This document shows, piece by piece, positions 15,893 to 25,300 of a DNA stretch of 64,000 nt. Position 1 is the first letter of the stretch. Each line of letters starts with the position of its first letter. The notes below the pieces were generated by a model. That model made no database searches. It saw only the letters and a program-made list of their open reading frames with translations, and had not been told where the DNA came from. This DNA comes from Alistipes sp. CHKCI003. GTDB taxonomy: Bacteria; Bacteroidota; Bacteroidia; Bacteroidales; Rikenellaceae. The stretch covers positions 61,875 to 125,874 of the forward strand of contig NZ_FCNT01000027.1 of the NCBI RefSeq assembly GCF_900021155.1. Direction: 5' to 3'. Made by a program: the position numbers and the translations under genes.

Positions 15893-16537
15893 TCATGCGC
15901 TGCGAACCCTCCGCGTACTGCGGATCGCCTCTACGATGGCCGGCAGCATGGAAACGATGACGATCGCTACGACCAACAGTTCGAGATTCCGCTGCACGAA
16001 ATGCAGATCTCCGAAAAGATAGCCGGCATAGCAGAACAAGACGACCCACGCGCCGCCGCCGAGCAGGTTGAATGCCATAAAATGCGGAAAGTGCATCCGG
16101 CCCATTCCGGCGACAAACGGAGCGAACGTGCGCACGATGGGAACGAAGCGGGCGAGGACGACGGTTTTGCCGCCGTATTTCCGATAAAATTCGCACGTCT
16201 TGTCCAGATAGCTCCGTTTGAAGATTCGGGAGTTGGGGTCGGCGAAAAGTCTGCGACCGAAAAACCGACCGACCGAATAGTTGCAACAGTCGCCTGCAAC
16301 GGCCGCGGCAAAGAGGACGACAACGAGCAGATGCACGTCTATGGGCATTCCGGGCTGTGCCGCGATGGCTCCTGCCACGAACAACAGCGAGTCTCCGGGC
16401 AGAAACGGCGTAACGACCAGACCCGTTTCGCAGAAAACGACTGCGAAAAGGACCGCATAGGTCCATAAGCCATACTCCTGAACGATACGGAGCATGTATT
16501 GGTCGATATGAAGGATGAAATCCGATAAAAAATCCAT
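15893..16537 (-). CDS. DedA-family membrane protein
   Basis: 214 aa from the ATG at 16537 ([20 protein letters not shown]). It has the DedA/SNARE-associated core: [20 protein letters not shown] (about residues 40-60), a glycine-rich GR.FGRRLF stretch, [27 protein letters not shown] (about 117-143, containing the conserved Arg residues), and several hydrophobic helices. The family contributes to lipid-carrier (undecaprenyl phosphate or phospholipid) flipping and membrane homeostasis. The longer upstream frame runs through sequence without membrane-protein character and is discarded. The small exported-protein gene 115 bp upstream on the same strand may share its transcript. Confidence 0.92.
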   Translation of the reverse strand: MDFLSDFILHIDQYMLRIVQEYGLWTYAVLFAVVFCETGLVVTPFLPGDSLLFVAGAIAAQPGMPIDVHLLVVVLFAAAVAGDCCNYSVGRFFGRRLFADPNSRIFKRSYLDKTCEFYRKYGGKTVVLARFVPIVRTFAPFVAGMGRMHFPHFMAFNLLGGGAWVVLFCYAGYLFGDLHFVQRNLELLVVAIVIVSMLPAIVEAIRSTRRVRSA

Positions 16538-16652
16538 GTTTCGAGGTGTTTGCGTGAAAGAATAAAACGGGCCGGACCGGCCGACCGCCGACCGCAGCAG
16601 TACGCGGCGCCGCATGCCGCATGGGTTTCCAGCGGCAGGGACGGCCCGCAGA

Positions 16653-17042
16653 CTAAATCCGAATACGCTCCAGAGCGTAGACGTAATATCGCAGAGGTTT
16701 CGGTAAAGGCGCCGCCTCAGCATCGTACGAAATGCGGCATTGTCCGAGCGATGCGCTGCGCAGAGCGATACGGGGCCGGAAAGCCGGAAGAGACGGATTC
16801 CGGAATCCGTTCAGGATGCGGACCCGGGACGGGAACGAAACCGCTTCGACCGCCGCGGCCGGACCGTATCGCAGAGCGTCGCACGCTTCGCGGAGCGCCG
16901 AGGCCGGAGGGTTCTCCCGAGCCGGAGTGCGGAACTCTGTGGGACCGGAATACTCCCTCGACGAGGCTTCACCGCCGGACACGACCGCTCCACCCGCCAG
17001 CAGCAGAATTCCCAGCAACGTATGGAACAGGTGTTTTCCCAT
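16653..17042 (-). CDS. Small exported protein of unknown function
   Basis: 129 aa from the ATG at 17042. It starts [26 protein letters not shown], a signal peptide. The mature part is Arg/Pro/Ala-rich with one Cys and ends [12 protein letters not shown] do not recognise the family. A good -7 element (17066-17073) lies 24 nt upstream, which supports a real gene; a TTG five codons upstream is not preferred. It is divergent from another small exported protein of almost the same length (128 aa). Confidence 0.6.
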   Translation of the reverse strand: MGKHLFHTLLGILLLAGGAVVSGGEASSREYSGPTEFRTPARENPPASALREACDALRYGPAAAVEAVSFPSRVRILNGFRNPSLPAFRPRIALRSASLGQCRISYDAEAAPLPKPLRYYVYALERIRI

Positions 17043-17065
17043 CGGGTCCGTTCGCAATTCTTCCG

Positions 17066-17073
17066 CAAAGATA
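17066..17073 (-). promoter_or_regulatory. Promoter of the minus-strand small exported protein (-7 TATCTTTG)
   Basis: TATCTTTG on the minus strand fits TAnnTTTG exactly. The ATG at 17042 lies 23 nt downstream. Confidence 0.65.
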
Positions 17074-17148
17074 GAACCATTCGGGTAAAATCGAACCGAA
17101 CGGCCGCCGAAATCCGCATGCGGACTTGTTCTTTTCTCGAATTTGTCC

Positions 17149-17156
17149 TAATTTTG
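17149..17156 (+). promoter_or_regulatory. Promoter of the plus-strand small exported protein (-7 TAATTTTG)
   Basis: TAATTTTG fits TAnnTTTG, with a TTG about 20 nt upstream. The ATG at 17175 follows after 18 nt. It is back to back with the minus-strand promoter at 17066-17073, only 75 bp away. Confidence 0.65.
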
Positions 17157-17174
17157 CTGCGAATATTCCCGAAG

Positions 17175-17561
17175 ATGAGAACGCCGTTACGCATACTCTG
17201 TATCGTGCTGGCCGCCTGTGCGGCGATGTTGCAGAAGCAAGGTTCCAGTGCAACTTCTGCGGCAGCGGATACCCGGCATCCGATCTCGCAGTATTGCTTC
17301 GACAACTCCGGATTCCCGGACGACACGGCCACGGAGACAGTCCGGACGTTCGTCCCCGCACCTACGACACGCGCACTGCGCAAAGGCCCCGAAATCCGTC
17401 AGCGACTCGGCGACGAAGCGCCGGAGGCTTTCGGGCTTCCGTCGTTCCGTGCGGACCCGGAACGCAGAGCCCGCGGCGCGACCGAATGCCTTTTCGCCGG
17501 CCGGCGCGCCGCTGCGTCCCACGACTTCGATTATCTCCGTTTCGGCGTTCTGCGGATTTAG
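17175..17561 (+). CDS. Small exported protein of unknown function (divergent partner)
   Basis: 128 aa. It starts MRTPLRILCIVLAACAAM, a plausible signal peptide. The remainder is Arg- and Ala-rich and ends FDYLRFGVLRI. I do not recognise the family. The start is chosen because it follows a -7 promoter by 18 nt; longer upstream extensions would run through the promoter. The C-terminal end (aromatic residues, then L-R-I) is reminiscent of the divergent gene's end, and an LPxFR segment occurs in both, so the two could be distant paralogues. The similarity is weak. Confidence 0.5.
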   Translation: MRTPLRILCIVLAACAAMLQKQGSSATSAAADTRHPISQYCFDNSGFPDDTATETVRTFVPAPTTRALRKGPEIRQRLGDEAPEAFGLPSFRADPERRARGATECLFAGRRAAASHDFDYLRFGVLRI

Positions 17562-17794
17562 CCCTCTTCATTTTCCCGATCCGTTTTTCTCGTACGGTTT
17601 TCCGGCGCCGCCGGACCGCCGTACGGGCTTTCCGATGTCTTCGCACAAGCCGTTCCGGTTTTCGTGCGGAGCGATCCCGACTGTCCGCCCACCCCGCAAA
17701 GGGCGCTGTATGGCCCGTCCCCGAATCCGGACGAAGACCTGCCGCGGCGATGCGGCGAACGGTCGGATAACAATCATTCGAAAAAATCCGCAAG

Positions 17795-18145
17795 ATGACA
17801 CTGACATATATCATTCGAGAAACGCTGCTGATGATGGGCTTCACGTTCGTCGTGGGAGCGGCGTTCGCCTACGTACTCAAACTGATGACGCTGTTCTTCT
17901 CCTACCTGAACGGCGAAGACCTGCCGTCGCTGGTCCGGCGGAGCCGGATCTGGGGGCGGGCCTACCGCATGGAAGTCTCGCACTCCTACCGTTACGTGCG
18001 TTCCTTCATGGGGAGCGGCCGTCCGATGTGCGGAATGCCGATGGATCCCGCCACGGAAGATGAGGCGATTCACGGCATGAACGGCCTGACGGAGTATCAT
18101 TTCGGAAATCCCGAGGTTCCGGTCCGCAACCTCGAAAACCGTTGA
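17795..18145 (+). CDS. Small membrane-anchored protein upstream of the decarboxylase beta subunit
   Basis: 116 aa. Residues about 8-38 form one hydrophobic helix (ETLLMMGFTFVVGAAFAYVL). The rest is soluble, with basic and His/Met-rich parts (RPMCGMPMDPATEDEA). It ends 16 bp before the sodium-pumping beta subunit gene, so the two are cotranscribed. Gamma subunits (OadG) of these pumps are also small proteins with one N-terminal helix and often sit beside oadB, but the soluble part here does not look like OadG. It is therefore left unnamed; a gamma-like assembly role is inference. Confidence 0.75.
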   Translation: MTLTYIIRETLLMMGFTFVVGAAFAYVLKLMTLFFSYLNGEDLPSLVRRSRIWGRAYRMEVSHSYRYVRSFMGSGRPMCGMPMDPATEDEAIHGMNGLTEYHFGNPEVPVRNLENR

Positions 18146-18161
18146 ATTACACTTTTCGATT

Positions 18162-19379
18162 ATGGAAAAATTCGATTTGAACAACATATTTCAGGGCATT
18201 TCGACCCTGTTGCAATCCGATCCGGCGATCATGTACGCCCGCATCGGGCTGATTCTGCTCGGAATCCTGCTGGTCTATCTGGGCCGTAAGGGAATTCTCG
18301 AACCGCTGGTGATGATCCCGATGGGATTGGGCATGGCCGCCGTGAATGCCGGCGTACTGATCTTCCCCGGCGGAACGCCGGGCAACCTCTTCCTCGATCC
18401 GATGGTAACGGACACCAATGCGCTGATGAACATCCTGCAGATCGATTTCCTGCAACCGGTCTACACCTTCACCTTCAGCAACGGCCTGATCGCCTGCCTG
18501 ATCTTCATGGGCATCGGCACGATGCTCGATATCAACTTCCTGCTGGCCAAACCGCTGCAAAGCATGTTCCTCGCGCTTTGCGCCGAGCTGGGAACCTTCG
18601 CCGTCGTACCGATCGCCTATGCCATGGGACTGAGCCCCAGCGACAGCGCTTCGATCGCCATGGTGGGCGGAGCGGACGGACCGATGGTGCTCTTCACATC
18701 GCTCAACCTCTCGAAGGAGATATTCGTACCGATCACCGTCGTTGCCTACCTCTATCTGGGCCTCACCTACGGCGGTTATCCCTATCTGGTGCGTGCGATG
18801 GTTCCCAAACGCCTGCGCGCCATCAAGATGGCGCCGCCCAAAAAGGCGCCCAAGCAATACAGCCCCGCAACCAAGATTTCGTTCGCCGTGGTGATGTGCA
18901 TCATCCTGTGCCTGCTCTTCCCCGTGGCCGCTCCGCTCTTCTTCTCGCTGTTCATCGGCATCGTCATCAAAGAGTCGGGACTCAAACACGTGAACGATTT
19001 CATCAGCGGACCGATGCTCTACGGCTCCACGTTCTTTCTGGGCATTCTGCTGGGGATTCTCTGCGATGCCCATACGCTGCTCGACCCCACGGTGCTCAAG
19101 CTGCTCGTACTGGGCATCCTCGCGCTGCTGATTTCGGGCATCGGCGGCATTCTGGGCGGCTATGCCATGTATTTCATCAAGCGCGGCAATTTCAATCCCG
19201 TCATCGGCATCGCGGCCGTGAGCTGCGTTCCGACGACGGCCAAAGTGGCGCAGAAGATCGTCTCGCACGACAATCCGTCGTCGTTCGTGCTGGCCGATGC
19301 GCTGGGTGCCAACATCACGGGCGTCATCACGTCGGCCATCATCGCCGCGATCTTCGTAACCGTGATTCCGATGTTGTAA
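18162..19379 (+). CDS. Sodium-translocating decarboxylase beta subunit (OadB/MmdB/GcdB type)
   Basis: 405 aa, normal length, with about ten hydrophobic segments. Family signatures include GIGTMLDINFLLAKP (about residue 120), MVGGADGPMVLF (about 167, with the conserved Asp), and SCVPTTAKVAQK (about 353). The beta subunit decarboxylates carboxybiotin in the membrane and couples it to Na+ export. No alpha (carboxyltransferase) or biotin-carrier gene lies nearby, so the substrate (oxaloacetate, methylmalonyl-CoA or glutaconyl-CoA) cannot be decided; the partners must be encoded elsewhere. Confidence 0.93.
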   Translation: MEKFDLNNIFQGISTLLQSDPAIMYARIGLILLGILLVYLGRKGILEPLVMIPMGLGMAAVNAGVLIFPGGTPGNLFLDPMVTDTNALMNILQIDFLQPVYTFTFSNGLIACLIFMGIGTMLDINFLLAKPLQSMFLALCAELGTFAVVPIAYAMGLSPSDSASIAMVGGADGPMVLFTSLNLSKEIFVPITVVAYLYLGLTYGGYPYLVRAMVPKRLRAIKMAPPKKAPKQYSPATKISFAVVMCIILCLLFPVAAPLFFSLFIGIVIKESGLKHVNDFISGPMLYGSTFFLGILLGILCDAHTLLDPTVLKLLVLGILALLISGIGGILGGYAMYFIKRGNFNPVIGIAAVSCVPTTAKVAQKIVSHDNPSSFVLADALGANITGVITSAIIAAIFVTVIPML

Positions 19380-19719
19380 GCGAACGGCCGAAATCGCCGG
19401 ACGCCGTGCCGAGGCAGCTCCATTCACCGGGTCGCGGGTTCGGCGACCGACGGAACCGGCCTGTGCCGGAGCCGATCGACCGCGTGCGACGGATCCTGCG
19501 GAAACGATGCCGGCTGCAAGCGGAATCGTCCGACAAGTCCGAAAAATAAAAAACGCCGTCGGCAGCGATCGCTTCCGCGGGGATGACTCGTAAGAATCGG
19601 ACTTGTCGGACGATCCCGTTTCGGATTTGCGAACGACGGCCGGTCTGCGGCCGCGGACCGAACGGACTGCGGTTTGCGGACCGGCCGTATCAAGGCATGT
19701 ATTTTGCAGGACGCGAAGC
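19380..19719. other. Intergenic stretch with long palindromic repeat
   Basis: 340 bp between the beta subunit and the DUF488 gene. The only structure seen is the 18-bp inverted repeat at 19525-19614. No gene is supported. Confidence 0.6.
19525..19614. repeat. Long inverted repeat, copy 1 of a dispersed palindrome
   Basis: Arms 19525-19542 (ATCGTCCGACAAGTCCGA) and 19597-19614 are perfect 18-bp inverted copies around a 54-bp centre. The arm resembles that of the palindrome at 58680-58777; both contain ACAAGTCyGA. Confidence 0.8.
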
Positions 19720-20079
19720 ATGCAAAAGATCGGAATCAAGAGAGTTTACGAACCCGCGGAGCCGTCGGACGGATACCGTGTCCTCGTCGACAAGCTCTGG
19801 CCGCGGGGCATGAGCAAAGAGCGCCTGCACTACGATCTGTGGGCCAAAGAACTCGCTCCGTCGGCTCCGCTCCGCGCATGGTTCCACGCCGCCCCCGAAA
19901 AACGCTGGGACGCTTTTCGCGAACGGTATATCGAAGAGCTCGAACGTTCGCCCGCCGTGCAGGAGTTCGCCGAAAAAACGCGCGGCGAGAAAATCCTTAC
20001 GCTCCTCTACACTTCGCGGAACGCAGCGGCCAACCACGCACGGATCCTGCGGGACTATCTCTCGCATCTTCCCGACTGA
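19720..20079 (+). CDS. DUF488-family protein
   Basis: 119 aa from the ATG at 19720 (MQKIGIKRVYEPAEPSDGYRVLV). Hallmarks are LVDKLWPRGMSKE (about residues 22-34), LWAKELAPS, the W-x-F...Y-x-x-E-L pattern, and TLLYTSRN near the C-terminus. DUF488 proteins are small, widespread and of unknown biochemical role; some are suspected nucleases or stress proteins. An upstream in-frame extension has no family similarity and is dropped. No operon partner. Confidence 0.9.
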   Translation: MQKIGIKRVYEPAEPSDGYRVLVDKLWPRGMSKERLHYDLWAKELAPSAPLRAWFHAAPEKRWDAFRERYIEELERSPAVQEFAEKTRGEKILTLLYTSRNAAANHARILRDYLSHLPD

Positions 20080-20135
20080 CGCCGCAGCGCTCCGGACGGG
20101 ACACAACTCCGGAATCGGCCCGAACCAGCCGGCCG

Positions 20136-21014
20136 TTACTTCATCACACGACGGTATTGGCTGATCGAACTGCCGGTCTGCCGGCGGAAGTAGCGGCTCA
20201 GATAGGCCTGATCGCGAAACCCGGTGGCATCGGCAATCTCCTGCACCGTTTTATCGCTGGTTTCGAGCATGATGCGTATTTCGAGCATCAGCATGCGGTC
20301 GATCACCTCTTTGGGGGTCATGTGCACCGATTCGCGCGTGATGGCCGAAAGGTAGCGCGTCGTAACGCACAGACGGTCGGCATACCACTCCACGCGGTGT
20401 TCGCCGCAGCAATTCTCGCCCACGAGATTGAAGAACCGCCGGCACAGATCGGTCTGGCGATCGGGTATGCGGGCCATGTCGTGCAGCTTCTTGCGCTGAA
20501 TCTTGTCGTAATACTCCATGAACATATTCTGCAATCGGTTGCGGACGATCGTATTGCGGAACATGTTTTCCCGGTCCTCATAGGTATGGCGCATCATCTC
20601 GAACCACAATTCGAGCGGTTCGAACGTTTCGTCCGTGTGTCGCGAAACGGGGTGGTCGCCGATGAACCGGAAAAACGGAAGGTCGAGACGGTAGCTCGCC
20701 TCGTCGAACATCTGGCTCGAAAAAGCGAAACACGAAGCGCCGAAATCGTCCGACACGGCCAGAAGCATGACCGTCGTGTTGGGAATCAGCAACACCTGCG
20801 TGCCGCGTTCGACCGAGTACTCCTGCAAGTTGATCGAAAGCCGGGCCCGACCTTCGCGGCACAGGAGCATCATCCCGAACGCGACCCGCACGGGACGGTT
20901 GAGCCGCGCCTCGTCCCATCCGGGATCGCAGATGACGAATTGTTCGCCTTCGGGCAGCGAAACGAGATTGCCTACGGTGATTGTTCTGTCGGTTTTGTTC
21001 CCTTTTTTTATCAT
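20136..21014 (-). CDS. AraC-family transcriptional regulator, divergent from the RND efflux operon
   Basis: 292 aa from the ATG at 21014; a GTG 18 nt upstream is less likely. Residues about 1-150 form a cupin-like sensing part. The C-terminal 100 residues carry two HTH motifs: YADRLCVTTRYLSAITRE and KTVQEIADATGFRDQAYLSRYFRRQTG, the second being the AraC signature. The gene is transcribed away from the efflux operon across a 128-bp gap that holds paired 11-bp direct repeats next to the pump promoter. It is therefore the likely activator of the pump; its inducer is unknown. Confidence 0.93.
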   Translation of the reverse strand: MIKKGNKTDRTITVGNLVSLPEGEQFVICDPGWDEARLNRPVRVAFGMMLLCREGRARLSINLQEYSVERGTQVLLIPNTTVMLLAVSDDFGASCFAFSSQMFDEASYRLDLPFFRFIGDHPVSRHTDETFEPLELWFEMMRHTYEDRENMFRNTIVRNRLQNMFMEYYDKIQRKKLHDMARIPDRQTDLCRRFFNLVGENCCGEHRVEWYADRLCVTTRYLSAITRESVHMTPKEVIDRMLMLEIRIMLETSDKTVQEIADATGFRDQAYLSRYFRRQTGSSISQYRRVMK

Positions 21015-21068
21015 TATTTCTATTATTTGCACTAAAAGACTTATTTAGTTCCGAAAAGTACATATATT

Positions 21069-21099
21069 TTTCGGGAAAACCATCGTTATTTCGGGAAAA
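21069..21099. promoter_or_regulatory. Paired direct repeats TTTCGGGAAAA: probable AraC-type operator
   Basis: TTTCGGGAAAA occurs at 21069-21079 and 21089-21099, 20 bp start to start (about two helical turns). The second copy ends 6 bp before the -7 element of the efflux operon, the usual place for an AraC-type activator. Confidence 0.7.
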
Positions 21100-21105
21100 A
21101 CAGGA

Positions 21106-21113
21106 TACTTTTG
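21106..21113 (+). promoter_or_regulatory. Promoter of the RND efflux operon (-7 TACTTTTG)
   Basis: TACTTTTG fits TAnnTTTG; the adaptor ATG is 29 nt downstream. No TTTG is seen at -33, where the operator repeat lies instead, which fits an activator-dependent promoter. Confidence 0.7.
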
Positions 21114-21142
21114 CACACGGAAAAGTTTTTTAGTATCAGATA

Positions 21143-22327
21143 ATGGAAAAGAAAATGAAGAAAATGAGCAAATGGAAGTACACCGCAGTGCTCGCGCTCT
21201 GCGGCGTCGCGCTCGTCGGCTGCAAGCAGGCGCCGACAGGACAGCGTCAGGCCGAATACGCCGGTCTGACAATCACGACGGGTGATTACACGCTGACAGA
21301 CACCTATTCGGCGACCATCCGCGGTCGTCAGGACATCGACATCTATCCGCAGGTTTCGGGCACCATCGCCGAACTCCGCGTCAAAGAGGGCGAAACGGTC
21401 CGCAAAGGACAGACGCTCTTCATCATCGATCAGGTCCCCTACAAAGCGGCGCTCCGCACGGCCGAAGCCAACGTCAAAGCCGCCGAAGCCGCCGTCGCGA
21501 CGGCTCAGCTCACTTACGACAGCAAGAAACAGCTTTTCGCCAAGGACGTCATCTCGGAGTTCGACCTCTCCACGGCGCACAACAACCTGCTGAGCGCCCA
21601 AGCGCAGCTCGCGCAGACCGAGGCGCAACTGGTCAACGCCCAGAACAACCTCTCCTATACGGTCGTCAAGGCACCGTCGGACGGCATGGTCGGCACGCTG
21701 CCCTACCGCGTGGGCGCACTGGTGAGCGCATCGCTCCCGCAGCCGCTCACCACCGTATCGGACAATTCGCAGATGTACGTCTACTTCTCGCTCACGGAGA
21801 ACCAGCTCCTCAACCTGACGCGCGAATACGGCTCGATCGACAACACGCTGAAGAACATGCCCGCCGTGCAGCTCCGGCTCAACGACGGCACGATCTACTC
21901 CCAGCCCGGCCGCGTCGAGTCGATCAGCGGCGTGATCGACCCCTCGACGGGCAGCGTTCAGCTGCGCGCCGTATTCCCCAACTCCGACCGGCTGCTTCAC
22001 AGCGGCGGCGTGGGCAACGTGCTGATCCCGCGCGAACTGAAAAACCAGATCATCGTCCCGCAGTCGGCCACGTTCGAAACGCAGGACAAGGTTTTCGTTT
22101 ATAAAATCGTGGACGGTGTCGCCAAATCGGCCATGATCGACGTGCTGAGCTCCTCGAACGGCCGCGAATACGTAGTAACCTCGGGTCTCACCCCGGGCGA
22201 AACGATCCTCGCCGAAGGCGTCGGTCTGATGCGCGAAGGCACGCCCGTGAAGATCAAGGGCGCACAACCCGCCCCCGCACAGCCCGCCGCCGCTGCGGAC
22301 ACGACCCAAACCGAAAAGGAGGAATAG
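21143..22327 (+). CDS. RND efflux periplasmic adaptor (membrane fusion lipoprotein)
   Basis: 394 aa. Signal peptide with lipobox ALVGC (Cys about residue 27). The lipoyl/barrel-sandwich halves are visible (IDIYPQVSGTIAELRVKEGETVRKGQTL, about residues 65-95, and VKAPSDGMVGTLPYRVG, about 173-190) around an alpha-helical hairpin rich in AxAA repeats. The protein links the inner-membrane pump to the outer-membrane channel. The stop is 3 bp before the pump gene. The first of two in-frame ATGs is used; the second is four codons downstream. AcrA/MexA-like. Confidence 0.94.
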   Translation: MEKKMKKMSKWKYTAVLALCGVALVGCKQAPTGQRQAEYAGLTITTGDYTLTDTYSATIRGRQDIDIYPQVSGTIAELRVKEGETVRKGQTLFIIDQVPYKAALRTAEANVKAAEAAVATAQLTYDSKKQLFAKDVISEFDLSTAHNNLLSAQAQLAQTEAQLVNAQNNLSYTVVKAPSDGMVGTLPYRVGALVSASLPQPLTTVSDNSQMYVYFSLTENQLLNLTREYGSIDNTLKNMPAVQLRLNDGTIYSQPGRVESISGVIDPSTGSVQLRAVFPNSDRLLHSGGVGNVLIPRELKNQIIVPQSATFETQDKVFVYKIVDGVAKSAMIDVLSSSNGREYVVTSGLTPGETILAEGVGLMREGTPVKIKGAQPAPAQPAAAADTTQTEKEE

Positions 22328-22330
22328 CAC

Positions 22331-25300
22331 ATGACACTCAAACATTTCATCGAACGCCCCGTCCTTGCGTCGGTCATCTCCATCGTCATCGTCATCGCCG
22401 GCATCATCGGCTTGGCCACGCTGCCCGTGGAGCAGTATCCCGACATCGCGCCTCCGACGGTCATGGTGCACGCCAGCTATCCGGGCGCCAGCGCCGAAAC
22501 CATCCAGAAATCGGTCGTCGTCCCCCTCGAAGAGGCCATCAACGGCGTGGAGGACATGACCTACCTCACATCCAGCGCCGCCGTAGGTTCGGCCAGCATC
22601 ACGGTCTATTTCCGTCAGGGCACCGATCCCGACATGGCGGCCGTGAACGTGCAGAACAAAGTAGCCACCGCCACCGGTCAGCTGCCGTCGGCCGTAACGC
22701 AGATCGGCGTTACGACCATGAAGCGTCAGACCTCCATGGTGAAGATCTTCTCGCTGTACAGTCCCGACGACTCCTACGACGAGACGTTCCTCTCGAACTA
22801 CACCAAGATCAACATCGAACCGCGCATCCTGCGTATTCAGGGCGTCGGCGAGGCTTTCACGCTGGGTGCCGACTACTCGATGCGCGTCTGGCTGAAGCCC
22901 GACGTGATGGCCCAGTACAAACTCATCCCGTCGGACATTACCGGCGTGCTGGCCGAGCAGAACATCGAATCGGCCACGGGTACGCTGGGCGAGAACTCGA
23001 ACAACACGTTCCAGTACACGATGAAATACAAGGGCCGTCTGATGACCCCCGAGGAGTTCGGACAGATCGTCATCTCGGCTCTGCCCGACGGTGAAATCCT
23101 CTATCTGAAGGATGTCGCCGACATCGAACTCGGCAGCGAGTCCTACGCCTACAAAGGCTACACCAACGGACATCCGGGCGTCAGCACCATGGTCTTCCAG
23201 ACGGCCGGATCGAACGCCACGCAAGTGGTCAACGAGATCGACGCCCTGCTCGAAGAGATCCGGGCCGACCTGCCCAAGGGCATCGAAATCGCCCACCTGC
23301 AGAGCGTGAACGACTTCCTCTACGCCTCGATCTTCGAGGTGATCAAGACGCTCATCGAGGCGATCTTCCTCGTGGTGCTCGTCGTGTACGTCTTCCTGCA
23401 GGATATACGCTCGACGCTCATTCCGACCGTTTCGATCCTCGTAGCGCTGATCGGTACGTTCGCGTTCCTCTCCGTCTCGGGCTTCTCGATCAACCTGCTG
23501 ACGCTCTTCGCGCTGGTGCTGGCGATCGGTACGATCGTCGACGACGCCATCATCGTCGTCGAGGCGGTGCAGGCACGCTTCGACGTAGGCTACAAATCCT
23601 CCTACCACGCTACCGTGGACGCCATGTCGGGCATCACGTCGGCCATCATCACCTCGACGCTGGTCTTCATGGCCGTGTTCATCCCCGTCTCGATGATGGG
23701 CGGCACCTCGGGCGTGTTCTACACGCAGTTCGGTCTGACGATGGCCGTGGCCGTAGGCATCTCGGCCATCAACGCCCTCACGCTTTCGCCGGCCCTCTGC
23801 GCCCTGATTCTGAAACCCTATCTCGATGAGAACGGCGAGATGCGCGACAACTTCGCGGCACGTTTCCGCAAAGCCTTCAACACGGCATTCTCGGCAATGG
23901 TCGCCAAATACAAGCACGGCGTACTGCTCTTCATCAAACACCGCTGGCTCACATGGGCCACGCTGGGTCTGGCCATCGCGGCGCTGGTCGTACTGATGAA
24001 ATCGACCAAGTCGGGTCTGGTGCCCGACGAGGATCAGGGTACGATCATGGTCAACGTAACCACGGCTCCGGGCACATCGCTCCAAGAGACGCACGTGGTC
24101 ATGGAGGAGTTCTCGGACCGCATCAAGGATATTCCGCAGATCCGCGACTACATGCAGGTCGCCGGCTACGGCATGATCGCCGGTCAGGGTTCCTCCTACG
24201 GTATGTGCATCATCAAACTCAAGGACTGGAAGGAACGCCCCGACAAGCAGGACGCCGTGAACGCCGTGATCGGTCAAGTCTACGCCCGCACGGCCGACAT
24301 CAAGGATGCGCAGATCTTCGCCGTCGCACCCCCGATGATTTCGGGCTACGGTACATCGACCGGTTTCAGCATGCACCTGCAGGATAAGACGGGCGGCGAA
24401 CTGAGCGACTTCTACAACATCTACCTCCAGTACATCGCAGCGCTGAACCAGCGGCCGGAGATCGAACGCGCCTACTCGACCTTCAACATCAACTTCCCGC
24501 AGTACATGGTCGACATCGACGCCGCGAAAGCCAAGCGTGCGGGCGTCTCGCCGAGCACGATCCTCTCGACGCTGGCCGGCTACTACGGCGGACAGTACGT
24601 GTCGAACATCAACCGTTTCTCGAAGATGTACTACGTAACGCTCCAAGCCGATCCGAAGTATCGTCTCGACACGGAGTCGCTCAACAACGTCTTCGTCCGC
24701 ACGGACAGCGGCAAGATGGCTCCCTTGAGCCAGTTCGTCAACCTCACGCGCGTATACGGATCCGAAGTGCTGAACCGCTTCAACATGTACTCTTCGATCG
24801 CCATCAACGGTACGCCGGCCGACGGCTATTCGTCGGGCGATGCCATCCGGGCGATCCGCGAAGTGGCCGAGCAGGTGCTTCCGCACGGCTACGGCTACGA
24901 ATTCGACGGCATCACGCGCGAGGAGGCCCAGACGAGCAGCAACACGCTGATTATCTTCGGCATTTGCGTGCTGTTCATCTATCTGATCCTCTGCGCGCTG
25001 TACGAGAGTTTCTTCGTACCGTTCGCGGTCATTCTGGCCGTTCCGTGTGGTCTAATGGGTTCGTTCCTCTTCGCCAGAATGATGGGATTCGAGAACAACA
25101 TCTACCTCCAGACGGGTATCATCATGCTGATCGGTCTGTTGTCGAAAACGGCCATCCTGATCACCGAGTACGCCGCCGACCGCCGCCGTGCCGGCATGAG
25201 TCTCACGCAGGCCGCCGTCTCGGCCGCCAAGGCCCGTCTGCGTCCGATTCTGATGACCGTGCTCACGTGCGTGTTCGGTATGATCCCGCTGGTGCTCTCG

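Noticed and set aside
21086..24886. A 1266-codon open frame on the minus strand
   Set aside because: It is antisense to the RND adaptor and pump genes and has no domain-like features.
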